The position numbers and the translations under genes are program-made. From NCBI GenBank assembly GCA_001829315.1, contig MIAY01000006.1:1-51009 (forward strand): a stretch of 51,009 bases of DNA, written 5' to 3'. Origin of the DNA: Spirochaetes bacterium GWE1_32_154 (GTDB taxonomy: Bacteria > Spirochaetota > GWE2-31-10). Position 1 is the stretch's first letter; each line of letters begins with the position of its first letter. This document shows, piece by piece, positions 42,101-50,631 of the stretch. The notes beneath the pieces are model-generated. The model saw only the letters and a list, made by a program, of their open reading frames with translations. It did no database searches and was not told the DNA's origin.

Positions 42101-42798
42101 AAAAAGAAAAAAACATACAATTAAATGCAGTTTTCGGTATTTTCCCGGCACATAGTGCTGGTGATACCGTTTTAATTTACGATGATAAAAATTCGGTGAA
42201 GGCAACGGTAAACTTTTTGAGACAACAGACCATTTCCGAGAATAAACAGCACTATCTCTGCCTCAGTGATTACATACTGCCACAGGAATCAGGCAAAAAA
42301 GATTATATGGGATTTTTTGCCGTAACTGCCGGCATTGGGGTTGATGTATTAGCTAAAAAGTTTCAGGATAACAACGATGATTATTCCGCACTGATGATTA
42401 AAATAATTGCAAACCGTTTAGCTGAGGCATTTACCGAAAAACTCCATCTCATGATACGAAAAGAGTATTGGGGGTATGCGCCCGATGAAAATCTTTCAAA
42501 AGAAGAAATACTCGGTATGAAATATCGGGGAATACGTCCGGCACCGGGGTATCCGCCCTGCCCTGAACATTCTGAAAAAGCAGTTCTCTTTGACCTGCTT
42601 AATGCAGAAACTGCAACCGGCATTAAACTATCAGAATCATGGATGATGATCCCCGAAGCATCAGTGTGCGGATATGTGTTTGCAGCGCCTGAATCAAAAT
42701 ATTTTGTTGCCGGTAAAATCGGTGAGGATCAGATTAGTGATTATGCAAAACGAAAAGGGTTTACTCCTGAGAAAACAAAAATAGCACTGGGGCTGTAG
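39148..42798 (+). CDS. metH: Cobalamin-dependent methionine synthase
   Basis: A 1216-residue protein, full length for MetH. The homocysteine-binding domain has zinc ligands in GFNC and GGCCGT. The pterin domain contains NIGERTNVSGSKKF. The cobalamin domain has DVHDIGKNIVGIV with the lower-ligand His. The C-terminal reactivation domain has RPAPGYPPCPEHSEK. It makes methionine from homocysteine and methyl-tetrahydrofolate with B12. CCGGAG lies about 7 bases before the ATG. No cobalamin riboswitch is visible in the short upstream gap. Confidence 0.97.
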   Translation: MVNKKTILSLLTEKILILDGAMGTMIQKEKLTEEDFRGNTYKNHTINLKGNNDILNITKPDLIQKIHLLYLEAGADIIETNTFNSTTISQSDYKNDTAAYQLNVAGAQIAKKATAEYYAKTGKQTYVAGILGPTSRTLSMSPDVNNPAFRNISFVELSDSYFTALEGLIDGGADLIMIETVFDTLNCKAAIYAIKKYEEQHSIEIPLMISGTITDASGRTLSGQTPLAFYYSIMHAEAISVGFNCALGAADMEKHLYEITNAASCNISTHPNAGLPNELGEYDDSPENMARVLHSIASHGLLNIAGGCCGTTPSHIKAIKEALENVRPRLIPDKQHYTVMTGLEPLIIQPDSLFVNIGERTNVSGSKKFANLIKNEQYEEAVDIAKNQVDNGAQMIDINMDEALIDGQKAMETYLSIISTEPEIARVPFMIDSSNFNILIKGLQSTQGRCAVNSISLKEGETIFINHAREIKKYGACVVIMAFDENGQATGCDEKVAILTRAINLLIQEAGYDEEDIIFDPNIFAVGTGIAEHDRYGLDFFEATIRLKKLFPNAQISGGVSNISFSFKGNNPLREAIHTVFLYHAIQKGLSMGIVNPGQIGIYDDIETSLRLTVEDLLFARDPESNEKLIAMANNINSTSNADIKNLQWREGDFSEKISYSLMKGIDTFIETDAEEARLYFKSAVQVIEISLMNGMRLIGELFGAGKMFLPQVVKSARVMKKAVHYLTPFITEEQRISGETAVKPKIVLATVKGDVHDIGKNIVGIVLACNNYEIIDLGVMVSADVILQKAKEIHADIIGLSGLITPSLEEMSHVASEMEKSGFTIPLLIGGATTSKLHTALKIDTNYSGPVVYVEDASQAVGVAGNLLDKNATGFAAAIKADYQTIRENRMKANIRVELIPLEEARKHRFTFPDSYQPDIPNKTGIIPLHDYPISDVEDFIDWQFFFREWNIKGRLETILTDPDSKEEAQKLVSDAKKMLSMLKKEKNIQLNAVFGIFPAHSAGDTVLIYDDKNSVKATVNFLRQQTISENKQHYLCLSDYILPQESGKKDYMGFFAVTAGIGVDVLAKKFQDNNDDYSALMIKIIANRLAEAFTEKLHLMIRKEYWGYAPDENLSKEEILGMKYRGIRPAPGYPPCPEHSEKAVLFDLLNAETATGIKLSESWMMIPEASVCGYVFAAPESKYFVAGKIGEDQISDYAKRKGFTPEKTKIALGL

Positions 42799-42815
42799 CG
42801 CCCCCCTTATTTATC
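42789..42815. terminator. Terminator-like hairpin between metH and the cyclase
   Basis: GGGGC and GCCCC around the metH stop pair with a 6-base loop; CTTATTT follows. The two genes converge here. Confidence 0.55.
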
Positions 42816-44471
42816 TCTCAGCATAATAATACCGGTCCAATTATCAGGTGGTGGTGATGTTAAGAATTTAGACACTCTTTCATACATCATTGCCGCCGGT
42901 TTATCAAACGGATCCATTGCTATAAGTTTCTGAAAAATTGAAGCTGTATTAATCCAGTCTCTATTAAGATAATACTGCATACCTTCACGGTAACTCTTAA
43001 TATAATCTGGGTCACGATCGCCGAAATTATGAAGTGTTCCAAGTAGTTCGTATATTTTAATGCCTGTTTTCTTTCCTTTTACAGCAACAATATCAATAAG
43101 ACGTACCTCAAACTCTTTATAAACAACATTGTAAGTTGAATCACTAATAAGAATTTTAGTGCCGTAATATTTATTCAAACCTTCCAGTCTGCTTGCAAGA
43201 TTAACGCTGTCACCGATTGCTGTATAAGTTAGCCTTTTTTCATACCCCATATTACCAACAATTGCATCACCCGTATGGATTCCAATACGTGTGTTCATAA
43301 CAGGTATCTTATTTTTCACAAATTTCTCATTAAGTAATTTATTAAAAGTCTGACATTGCAAAGCAGATAAACAAGCCTCGGCGGGGTGATTTTCAACAAA
43401 TGACGGAGCCCCCCAGAATGCCATAATTGCATCACCGATATATTTATCAACAGTTCCTTTATGATCATAAATAACCCGTGTCATTCCGTCAAAATAGTGA
43501 CCAAGCTCTTCGGCTAATATTTCCGGCATTAATTCTTCAGAAATTGATGTAAAGTTCTCAATATCTGAAAATAATATAGTTAATTCTTTTCTTTCCGCAC
43601 CAAGTACAGCCTCTTTATGCAAACTGATTAATTCAGCAACAACATCTGCAGGTACATATTTTCTAAATGAACGTAATCCTTTTTTCATATTATCAACTGA
43701 TTCCATAATCTCAACAACTTCTTTAATATTTGAATGAATTTCTGCAACATGATCAAAATCAAGCTTCTGTATTCGTAAAAGATCATCTGATAATACAGAT
43801 AGAGGTTTACTGATTCTTCGAGCAAAAATGTTTCCTACAATTAATACAAAAATAGAAATAAAAACAGAAATAACAATAAGTAGAGATAAGTATCTCATTT
43901 CATATTCACGAATCTTCTGACCGGAAATATCCATTCCGACAGCACCTGCAATTTTACCTGATTTATCAAAAAAAGGTGCATAACTTGAAAGCCACGTTCC
44001 CCACTCATCAATATACATTCTTTTATCAACATTTATTAGCGGGGGATTAGTTAATGACCGAATCATTTCTTCAGGAGCTTCATCATAAACATCACCAATA
44101 TGACTCATTTCTTCAGGATTATCTGAAGCATCCACAACAAATTCAACAGAGTTTACCGAATTAAAACGAAAAGTATAAACAAACCTGATGTCTTTATTAA
44201 CATTTTTTATAGCATTAAGCTGTGCCTTCATCATAATGTATGTATCAGAAGATTCATCATCCTGATTAACCAGTTCTGAATGTGCAATACCATTAATCTG
44301 TAAAGCAGCTATTCCAACCATGTCCATAAGGCGTTGTCTGATTGATATATGAATATAATTTCTCACACTACTATAAGTTGCGACACCAAGCAGTACAGAT
44401 GTTACAAGCACAATTACAGTAAATGTTGTAGACAAACTCAATCGCAGAGTCAACTGTTTGTTTTTATTCAT
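42807..44471 (-). CDS. Membrane-bound class III adenylate/guanylate cyclase with HAMP
   Basis: A 554-residue protein with membrane helices at about 9-30 and 187-213 flanking a periplasmic sensor. A HAMP region follows, then the cyclase domain with metal-binding residues in ILFSDIENFTSISEELMPE and GTVDKYIGDAIMAFWGAP, and later RIGIHTGDAIVGNMGY. The Lys of VDKYIGD is the purine-selecting type seen in adenylyl cyclases. It makes cAMP or a related cyclic nucleotide in response to an external signal. I start it at 44471 behind AAGGCGG rather than six codons earlier. Confidence 0.88.
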   Translation of the reverse strand: MNKNKQLTLRLSLSTTFTVIVLVTSVLLGVATYSSVRNYIHISIRQRLMDMVGIAALQINGIAHSELVNQDDESSDTYIMMKAQLNAIKNVNKDIRFVYTFRFNSVNSVEFVVDASDNPEEMSHIGDVYDEAPEEMIRSLTNPPLINVDKRMYIDEWGTWLSSYAPFFDKSGKIAGAVGMDISGQKIREYEMRYLSLLIVISVFISIFVLIVGNIFARRISKPLSVLSDDLLRIQKLDFDHVAEIHSNIKEVVEIMESVDNMKKGLRSFRKYVPADVVAELISLHKEAVLGAERKELTILFSDIENFTSISEELMPEILAEELGHYFDGMTRVIYDHKGTVDKYIGDAIMAFWGAPSFVENHPAEACLSALQCQTFNKLLNEKFVKNKIPVMNTRIGIHTGDAIVGNMGYEKRLTYTAIGDSVNLASRLEGLNKYYGTKILISDSTYNVVYKEFEVRLIDIVAVKGKKTGIKIYELLGTLHNFGDRDPDYIKSYREGMQYYLNRDWINTASIFQKLIAMDPFDKPAAMMYERVSKFLTSPPPDNWTGIIMLRDK

Positions 44472-44705
44472 AGTTTTCCGCCTTATCATATTTTATTATA
44501 ATGAATATGTTTTTAAAATACAATTTTACTCTATTAATTTATTAAAAAATTATTCAAAATATATTTTTTAGAAGTTATATTGACATTCAATCTAACTTTT
44601 GTTACTTTTTAAAATCACTTCAAAATAGATAATTATGTAAATTATACTTAGAGACTGTTTTGTAAGAGACTCTCTATAAAAGTTTTTTTTCGAGGAGTAT
44701 CACTT

Positions 44706-45746
44706 ATGAAAGAGATTAATATAGGTTTAATCGGGTTTGGTTATTCTGCTAAAACTATACATTTTCCAATTATAAAATCTGTTGAAGGATACAATATAAA
44801 AGCCATTGTAACCGGAGATCCGTCAAAAATCACTGATGAATATGCCGGTGTTTCAATATACAAATCGTATGAATTACTTCTTGAAGACAAAACAATTGAT
44901 ACAGTTATTATAGCAACTCCTAATTCTACCCATTTTGATATCGCAAAAAAAGCATTACTGAGCGGTAAATCTGTTATTGTTGAAAAACCATTTGTTACAA
45001 CCTATGAAGAAGGACTTGAACTTATAAAACTTGCAGAAAAAGAAAACCTTCTTTTAACCGTTTTCCAAAATAGAAGGTGGGATAGTGATTTCCTAACAGT
45101 AAAAAAAATTATTAAAGAAGGTTTATTAGGTGATGTTCATACGTATGAAGCACATTTCAGTAAATATAAACCGGAAATAACACATAAATGGAAAGAAAAC
45201 AATGAAAAAGGATCAGGTGTTCTGTATGATTTAGCCCCTCATATTATTGATCAGGCAATTACTATTTTTGGTAATCCTGAAACTGTTTTTGCAGATGTTC
45301 AATCTCAAAGAGACGGTGCAAAAACAAATGACTATTATCATATTATTCTTGGTTATGGAAAAAAAAGAGTAATATTACATACAGGAAGCATTGTTTTATC
45401 AGACGGACCGCGATTTCAGATTCATGGTACAAAAGGAAGTTTTATTAAGTATGGTATCGACCCACAGGAATCTCAATTGAAACAAGGCCGAAATCCATTT
45501 TCTGAAGGATGGGGTGAAGAAACAAATGTTACGTATGGTGACTTAATTACAAATTATGAAAAAATTAAGAAAGAGAAAATTAAAAGTGAAAAAGGTTGTT
45601 ATGAAAATTTCTATATTGATTTTTATCAATCATTAATAAATAAAGAACCACTTTCAGTTAAACCATACGAAGCATTAAATAGTATTAAAATTATTGAACT
45701 GGCACTGGAAAGTTCAGAGCTTGGAAAAACATTACGATTTAGATAA
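44706..45746 (+). CDS. Gfo/Idh/MocA-family oxidoreductase
   Basis: A 346-residue protein with a Rossmann N-terminus (INIGLIGFGYSAKTIHFPII), an ATPNSTHFDIA segment and the family hallmark VEKPF near residue 97. The C-terminal alpha/beta domain is typical. It oxidises or reduces a sugar, inositol or related substrate with NAD(P); the overall look is closest to YdgJ/scyllo-inositol dehydrogenase-like members. GAGGAG precedes the ATG. The 216 bases upstream hold a promoter-like TTGACA near 44579 but no gene. Confidence 0.88.
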   Translation: MKEINIGLIGFGYSAKTIHFPIIKSVEGYNIKAIVTGDPSKITDEYAGVSIYKSYELLLEDKTIDTVIIATPNSTHFDIAKKALLSGKSVIVEKPFVTTYEEGLELIKLAEKENLLLTVFQNRRWDSDFLTVKKIIKEGLLGDVHTYEAHFSKYKPEITHKWKENNEKGSGVLYDLAPHIIDQAITIFGNPETVFADVQSQRDGAKTNDYYHIILGYGKKRVILHTGSIVLSDGPRFQIHGTKGSFIKYGIDPQESQLKQGRNPFSEGWGEETNVTYGDLITNYEKIKKEKIKSEKGCYENFYIDFYQSLINKEPLSVKPYEALNSIKIIELALESSELGKTLRFR

Positions 45747-45826
45747 TTAATAAAAATGTTAAGCATTCTCAAAAAAATGTGTTACAATAACAGTGTTTGA
45801 TCCCATATAGTATATTTGTTAATACA

Positions 45827-45946
45827 GAGCCTCTTGCAAAAATACTCTTTTTATCTCGAATTTTTGCATGAGGTTTCCTATAATGCGATTTTATCGCATA
45901 TGGCGGACGCAAAAAGAATGTACTCATTATTTTTGCAAAAGCCTCT
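45827..45946 (-). repeat. Dispersed about 120-bp palindromic repeat, copy C (inverted)
   Basis: Read on the minus strand it matches copies A and B: GAGGCTTTTGCAAAAAT, GAGTAC, a central ATGCGATAAAATCGCAT, and the TTGCAAAAATTCGAGATAAAAA... TTTTTGCAAGAGGCT hairpin. It fills most of the gap between the oxidoreductase and the soluble cyclase. Confidence 0.8.
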
Positions 45947-46006
45947 ACAGTATATTTTATATAATTGAACATCTGTCATTTATTGCTTTAACCTAATGAG
46001 GCGTAT

Positions 46007-47140
46007 ATGTATAAAGTTTTATATATTACAGAGAAAAATAATTCAATCATTAAAGATTTACAAAGTGAAATTGAAAAAATTCTAAATATTCAACTTGATT
46101 TAATTCAAATTATTAACTCTGATGATATTTATGATAATCTTTTATCTGAAAATCAACCGGCAATAGTAATTTTTGATGAAACAGAAAACAATACAATTGA
46201 TATTGTAAAAAATTTAAAAAAAGACGAATCGTTCTCATACCTTCCGATTTTACTTTTATCAGATAAATATGATTATTCAAATAATTTCTCATGTGGAATC
46301 GATGCAGTAGTACGAAAAAATATATCAGGTGAAGAACTTGCTCATCAAATTTCTACGTTGATAAAATATAAAATAAGAATTGATTCATTAAATAAAAATT
46401 TTTCTGAAATGTCCGAAAGAAACGCAACAAAATCAATTCAATTAGACTTAATCAAAAAATTTATTCCGCTTACTGTATGGGATAAATGTGAAGATCTTGC
46501 TAATCATCAAAACATGATTATACCGGAAGAAGAAAAAGAATTAAGTTTTATTTACGCCGATTTAGAATCATTTACCTCAATGTCTGAAAATCTTACCCCT
46601 ACTGAAGTTATAAATACGCTTAATCTTATTTTTGATATAGTAACCCAAATAGTATACCAGAATTATGGTGATATTGATAAATTTATCGGTGATGCATTTC
46701 TTGCAATTTTCAATTCCCCCGATATGGCCCTACTCTCCGGGATAATGATACAATCAGAATTAGAACGAATTAACAACGAAAGAATATCAAAAAAAATGTT
46801 TCCTTTAAAATTAAGAATGGGAATTCATTACGGTAGAGTAGTTCGAGGAAGTGTCGGTGGAACGCTACGATATGATAACACACTCATTGGTGATCCAATC
46901 AATACGACTCAAAGACTTGAAGGGATGTCACCTTCGGGCGGGATTTTGGCATCAAAGAACATTATCCAGAAAATAGCATCCTGTACATTTGAAAATGCCC
47001 GGTTTGATAAATACTTTCTGAAAGGAAAAAATAAAGAAATTGAAGCAATTCTCCTTTTTGATTATTATAAATCCCATCAGGATATAATGGAAACACTTTT
47101 TAAATATAGAAAATTTGTAGAACCTGAAACATTAAATTAA
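46007..47140 (+). CDS. Class III nucleotide cyclase with N-terminal receiver-like domain
   Basis: A 377-residue soluble protein. Residues 1-125 look like a response-regulator receiver (YKVLYITEKNNSIIKDL, VIFDETENNTIDIV, PILLLSDKYD), with a conserved-looking Asp in IFDE but a degenerate acidic pocket. A coiled linker follows, then a cyclase domain with ELSFIYADLESFTSMSENLTP, GDIDKFIGDAFLAIFNSP and RMGIHYGRVVRGSVG. It probably makes a cyclic nucleotide under control of phosphorylation or protein contact. GAGGCG precedes the start. Confidence 0.85.
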   Translation: MYKVLYITEKNNSIIKDLQSEIEKILNIQLDLIQIINSDDIYDNLLSENQPAIVIFDETENNTIDIVKNLKKDESFSYLPILLLSDKYDYSNNFSCGIDAVVRKNISGEELAHQISTLIKYKIRIDSLNKNFSEMSERNATKSIQLDLIKKFIPLTVWDKCEDLANHQNMIIPEEEKELSFIYADLESFTSMSENLTPTEVINTLNLIFDIVTQIVYQNYGDIDKFIGDAFLAIFNSPDMALLSGIMIQSELERINNERISKKMFPLKLRMGIHYGRVVRGSVGGTLRYDNTLIGDPINTTQRLEGMSPSGGILASKNIIQKIASCTFENARFDKYFLKGKNKEIEAILLFDYYKSHQDIMETLFKYRKFVEPETLN

Positions 47141-47163
47141 AACATTTTTAATAAGGAGTTGCT

Positions 47164-47940
47164 ATGAAATGTCATGAAATTGATTACAAAATTGAAGGTG
47201 ATGATTTACAACTGGTAATTATTGAACTTGATCCAGGTGAAACTGTTATTGCAGAAGGCGGTAGCATGATGTACCTTGAAGAAGATATTGTATATGAAGC
47301 AAAACTTGGTGATGGCTCTGATATCAATGAAGGACTTGCATCCAAAATATTCAATGTCGGTAAAAGGTTATTAACAAGGGAATCATTATTTCTTACACAT
47401 TTTACAAACAAAGGTTCAACAAAAAGAAAAGTAGCATTTGCTGGTAATTATCCCGGAAAAATAATTCCCGTAAATATGGCGACTATTAATAATTATTTAA
47501 TCTGCCAGAAAGATGCTTTTTTATGTGCAGCGATGGGTACCAAAATCGATATTGAATTTACAAAAAAATTTGGTGCTGGTATCTTTGGCGGTGAAGGTTT
47601 TATTTTGCAAAAAATAATTGGCGATGGTATGGCATTTATCCATGCTGGCGGTCATATAATTGAAAAAGAATTAAAAAATGAAACTTTAAGAGTTGATACC
47701 GGATGTTTAGTCGCATTTGAACCATCATTATCGTATGATATACAAGCGGCAGGTAATTTAAAAACAATGGTATTTGGCGGAGAAGGTATTTTTCTTGCTC
47801 AAATTTCAGGAACAGGACGAGTTTGGCTGCAATCATTACCAATATCCAGGCTAATGGCAAAAATGATGGCAACTCTTGGTTCACACAAAGGTGAGGGATC
47901 AGTTATTGGCGGATTATCAAATATTTTTGAAAAACTATAG
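47164..47940 (+). CDS. AIM24/TIGR00266-family protein
   Basis: A 258-residue beta-helical, Gly-rich protein: PGETVIAEGGSMMYLEEDI near residue 25, ESLFLTHFTNKGSTKRKVAFAGNYPGKI, FGAGIFGGEGFILQKIIGDGMAFIHAGGHI and VFGGEGIFLAQISGTGRVWLQSLP. It is full length for the family. Function is not settled; homologues are linked to membrane or stress roles. AAGGAG precedes the ATG. It lies between a cyclase and an L/F-transferase-like gene, in one probable operon (gaps of 23 and 8 bases). Confidence 0.9.
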   Translation: MKCHEIDYKIEGDDLQLVIIELDPGETVIAEGGSMMYLEEDIVYEAKLGDGSDINEGLASKIFNVGKRLLTRESLFLTHFTNKGSTKRKVAFAGNYPGKIIPVNMATINNYLICQKDAFLCAAMGTKIDIEFTKKFGAGIFGGEGFILQKIIGDGMAFIHAGGHIIEKELKNETLRVDTGCLVAFEPSLSYDIQAAGNLKTMVFGGEGIFLAQISGTGRVWLQSLPISRLMAKMMATLGSHKGEGSVIGGLSNIFEKL

Positions 47941-47948
47941 GGTTTATT

Positions 47949-48659
47949 TTGATTTCATCACAAGATTATTTTAATAACCCCCAATTAATTATAGATAATT
48001 TGACAGGAGAATTTGAAGCATCTGATGATTTTGATTCGTCTTTTATTGAACATTTATGTTACGATGGTTTTCTACCAATGGCTGATACAAATCCGTATGA
48101 TGAAAGTAAAGATGTCTTAATTATCAAATTTCATAACGAAAGATGCATAATATCACCTTCTTCTGTTAAAATTGGTAAAACCATTAAACGAAATGCGCAT
48201 GAGTTTTCATTAACTATTAATCATTGTTTTGATACAGTTATGCAGGAAGTATGGGAACAACATGGCAATTATTGGTTTTCAAAAGAGTTATATCAGGCAA
48301 TAAAACCACTTATTAATAAAAATGATTTAAAGGCATCATTTCATTCAATTGAGTTATGGAAAAATGAAAAGTTAGTCGCTGGTGACATTGGGATGGTTTC
48401 AGGCAGTCGTTATCTCAGTATGACAGGATTTTACAAAGTGAATGGATCGGGTTCTGTTTTATTAGCTTCAATTGGAAAATTACTTAATAATCTTAATTTT
48501 GATATATGGGATCTTGGTATGGAATTGCCCTATAAAATATCTATGGGAGCACAATTAATTACCCGAAATGATTTTATAAAACAAATAAACATAATAAAAG
48601 ATAAAAAATTAAATTTCGAGTATGATAAAATCTCCTGTCTTACACTTTTAAATAATTAA
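47949..48659 (+). CDS. Leucyl/phenylalanyl-tRNA-protein transferase-like protein
   Basis: A 236-residue protein starting at TTG 47949. The C-terminal half matches the L/F-transferase (Aat) pattern: FHSIELWKNEKLVAGDIGMVSGSRYLSMTGFYKVNGSGSV..., then the DLGMELPYKISMGAQLITRNDFI end. The N-terminal part, normally containing FP-like residues for the aminoacyl-tRNA 3' end, has FLPMADTNPYDES and is divergent. It may attach Leu/Phe to protein N-termini or be a paralogue of changed specificity. A weak ribosome-binding site fits coupling to the upstream gene. Confidence 0.78.
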   Translation: MISSQDYFNNPQLIIDNLTGEFEASDDFDSSFIEHLCYDGFLPMADTNPYDESKDVLIIKFHNERCIISPSSVKIGKTIKRNAHEFSLTINHCFDTVMQEVWEQHGNYWFSKELYQAIKPLINKNDLKASFHSIELWKNEKLVAGDIGMVSGSRYLSMTGFYKVNGSGSVLLASIGKLLNNLNFDIWDLGMELPYKISMGAQLITRNDFIKQINIIKDKKLNFEYDKISCLTLLNN

Positions 48660-48675
48660 TTGATAAGGAACTTAT

Positions 48676-48954
48676 ATGGCAGATAGTAAAGTTTTAACAA
48701 CTGTTATTGAATTTCATTCTTACTCAGAAATCATAATCGGTCCAAATGATGGTTACGATTTAGGAATACTTGGCATCAATAAAAAGGTGAAAATTCTTGC
48801 TAATGGGGAAATTATTGATGGTTTAATAACCCTTAATAACAAATGTAAAGATTTAACGGTGAAAATTAATAAAAGATTACATCAAAAAATAGGAGCACCT
48901 CAAAAAATAAAACTAACTCTTAATAACGAAAACTTAATTATTCACACTATGTAA
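48676..48954 (+). CDS. Small hypothetical protein
   Basis: A 92-residue soluble protein, MADSKVLTTVIEFHSYSEIIIGPNDGYDLGILGINKKVKILANG..., beta-rich with Ile/Lys/Asn. AAGGAAC precedes the ATG and it starts 16 bases after the preceding gene, so it is probably the last gene of that operon. The GPNDGYDL motif is distinctive but not one I can assign. Confidence 0.55.
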   Translation: MADSKVLTTVIEFHSYSEIIIGPNDGYDLGILGINKKVKILANGEIIDGLITLNNKCKDLTVKINKRLHQKIGAPQKIKLTLNNENLIIHTM

Positions 48955-49053
48955 TAAAAGTTCATTTAGATTGTAATAATTTATTAAAATCAAAAAAAAG
49001 CTCTCGATGATATATTATACTGTACAAGATAGATTTTTTCAGGAGGCTTTATC

Positions 49054-49233
49054 ATGTATACTATAACACTAAAAAACGGTAATTCATATTTGACAGATTT
49101 AATCTGGAGAAAAAAAAACGGCATTATATTCGATTTCGAAAATTCTATAATTGAAATAAGAAACAAACAAATTGAAAAAATAGATATAGTACAGGCTGAA
49201 GAAATAAAAGAATTAACGGTAAAATGCAGTTAA
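49054..49233 (+). CDS. Small hypothetical protein
   Basis: A 59-residue protein, MYTITLKNGNSYLTDLIWRKKNGIIFDFENSIIEIRNKQIEKIDIVQ..., with a strong CAGGAGG site 7 bases before ATG 49054. The strand-rich pattern LKNG-x-F/Y-x-L... IEKIDIVQ looks like a small beta-barrel (Sm/SH3-like) but no family is assigned. It converges on the EpmA-like gene. Confidence 0.6.
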   Translation: MYTITLKNGNSYLTDLIWRKKNGIIFDFENSIIEIRNKQIEKIDIVQAEEIKELTVKCS

Positions 49234-49248
49234 CTTTTTTCTTTTTTA

Positions 49249-50631
49249 TTATACTATATCAATCAATTTTGTATCACCGATATCATCTAAACCCATTATA
49301 ATCATAAATAAACGTTCTGTTCCTACAGCAACCCCGGAACAAGGGGGTATACCTTGTTTCATTGCATTAATAAATCTTTCCGGGTACGGTAAATTACTCC
49401 CACCTATAATTTCCCGTTCTTTAATTACCTCATGAAACCGGTTTTCCTGTATAGTTGGATCTATTAATTCACCATATCCGTTTCCAATTTCTATTCCGGC
49501 AATATATACTTCAAATCGTTTACCGTATAAAGGATTATGTTCACATTGCTCTGATAATGGTGTCATTTCGTATGGATAATCAACAATAAAAACAGGACAG
49601 GAAAACCCCAAAGTCGGTTCAATTTTATCAAGCATATATTTAAAAAATAAATCCTCTTTTGTCACATTACTTATATCACAATTAAGAACACGATTAATTT
49701 CATTTATAAAAATGTCTGGATTAGTAGAATAATTATCTAAATCAATAGAATCACGTTCAAATAACTCTTTTACTGTAAATATTTCATATTTTTTAAAATT
49801 GATTAAAAAATGTTTATATTGGCATAAATGGGTATTCTTTATTAATTGGAGTAAAAATAAAAATAAACGTGAACAGTCCTCAATAATTACATGATAATCA
49901 GCAAATGCTCTATACCACTCAAGCATTATAAATTCGGGTCTATGAGTATTTGAATATTCCCCGGCATTTCTAAAACACTTTGCCAGTTCATAAATGTCTT
50001 TTAAACCGTACATTAAAGCTTCTTTTAAAGAAAATTCCGGTGATGTTGGCATAAAAAAATTCTTTTCGTTACCATTTATATCATAATAATTTGTCGAAAA
50101 AACCTCAAGATATTTTTCAATTCCCGGTGATTCTACAAGAGTTGGTGTATTAATTTCAATAAAAGAATCATTATTAAAAAAATCATGAATTCCACTATAA
50201 AATGAAGTTCGATTTTTTAAGATATCAATCAATTTAGTATCATTTTTAAGAAATTTATTAATAAAAGTTTTATTAAATCCGGATTGAGTTAGCATAGTTC
50301 GATTTGAAATAATGATTGACTTAGCAATCAATATTTTTTTTGAATAAAAAAAATCTATGATTAAGAAATCACCACTTATAATTTGATTTTTTTTTTCATA
50401 TACAATCTTAATAATACCTGTAAAATCAGATATATAAATATTATTATCATCAACGTATTCACAACGACAATGTATTAAACCTTTTTTAAATTTTGAAATT
50501 GAGGAAATAGTTATTAATCGAATTTTATTTTTAGAAATATAGTTATTTTTTTTATTGGATAATTGTATTAAACCTTTTTCTGACTTATTTAAAGAGGAAA
50601 TTCTCTGAATCACTTTGAGGTTCCTCATCAT
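49249..50631 (-). CDS. epmA: EpmA/GenX-like lysyl-tRNA synthetase paralogue with N-terminal OB-like extension
   Basis: A 460-residue protein. From about residue 130 it has the class II core of EpmA: DILKNRTSFYSGIHDFFNNDSFIEINTPTLVESPGIE, MPTSPEFSLKEALMYGL, YELAKCFRNAGEYSNTHRPEFIMLEWYRAFADY, and IEIGNGYGELIDPTIQENRF. EpmA attaches beta-lysine to EF-P. The first about 110 residues are beta-rich (RLITISSISKFKKGLIHCRCEYVDDNNIYISDFTGIIKIVY) and resemble an OB fold that classic EpmA lacks. It overlaps the exonuclease VII gene by 47 bases. The exact start is uncertain because no ribosome-binding site is clear. Confidence 0.8.
   Translation of the reverse strand: MMRNLKVIQRISSLNKSEKGLIQLSNKKNNYISKNKIRLITISSISKFKKGLIHCRCEYVDDNNIYISDFTGIIKIVYEKKNQIISGDFLIIDFFYSKKILIAKSIIISNRTMLTQSGFNKTFINKFLKNDTKLIDILKNRTSFYSGIHDFFNNDSFIEINTPTLVESPGIEKYLEVFSTNYYDINGNEKNFFMPTSPEFSLKEALMYGLKDIYELAKCFRNAGEYSNTHRPEFIMLEWYRAFADYHVIIEDCSRLFLFLLQLIKNTHLCQYKHFLINFKKYEIFTVKELFERDSIDLDNYSTNPDIFINEINRVLNCDISNVTKEDLFFKYMLDKIEPTLGFSCPVFIVDYPYEMTPLSEQCEHNPLYGKRFEVYIAGIEIGNGYGELIDPTIQENRFHEVIKEREIIGGSNLPYPERFINAMKQGIPPCSGVAVGTERLFMIIMGLDDIGDTKLIDIV

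Noticed and set aside
44640-44690. Fourth copy of the 120-bp repeat
   Set aside because: AGAGACT/AGAGACTCTCT sequences occur but the central palindrome and the terminal hairpin are absent.
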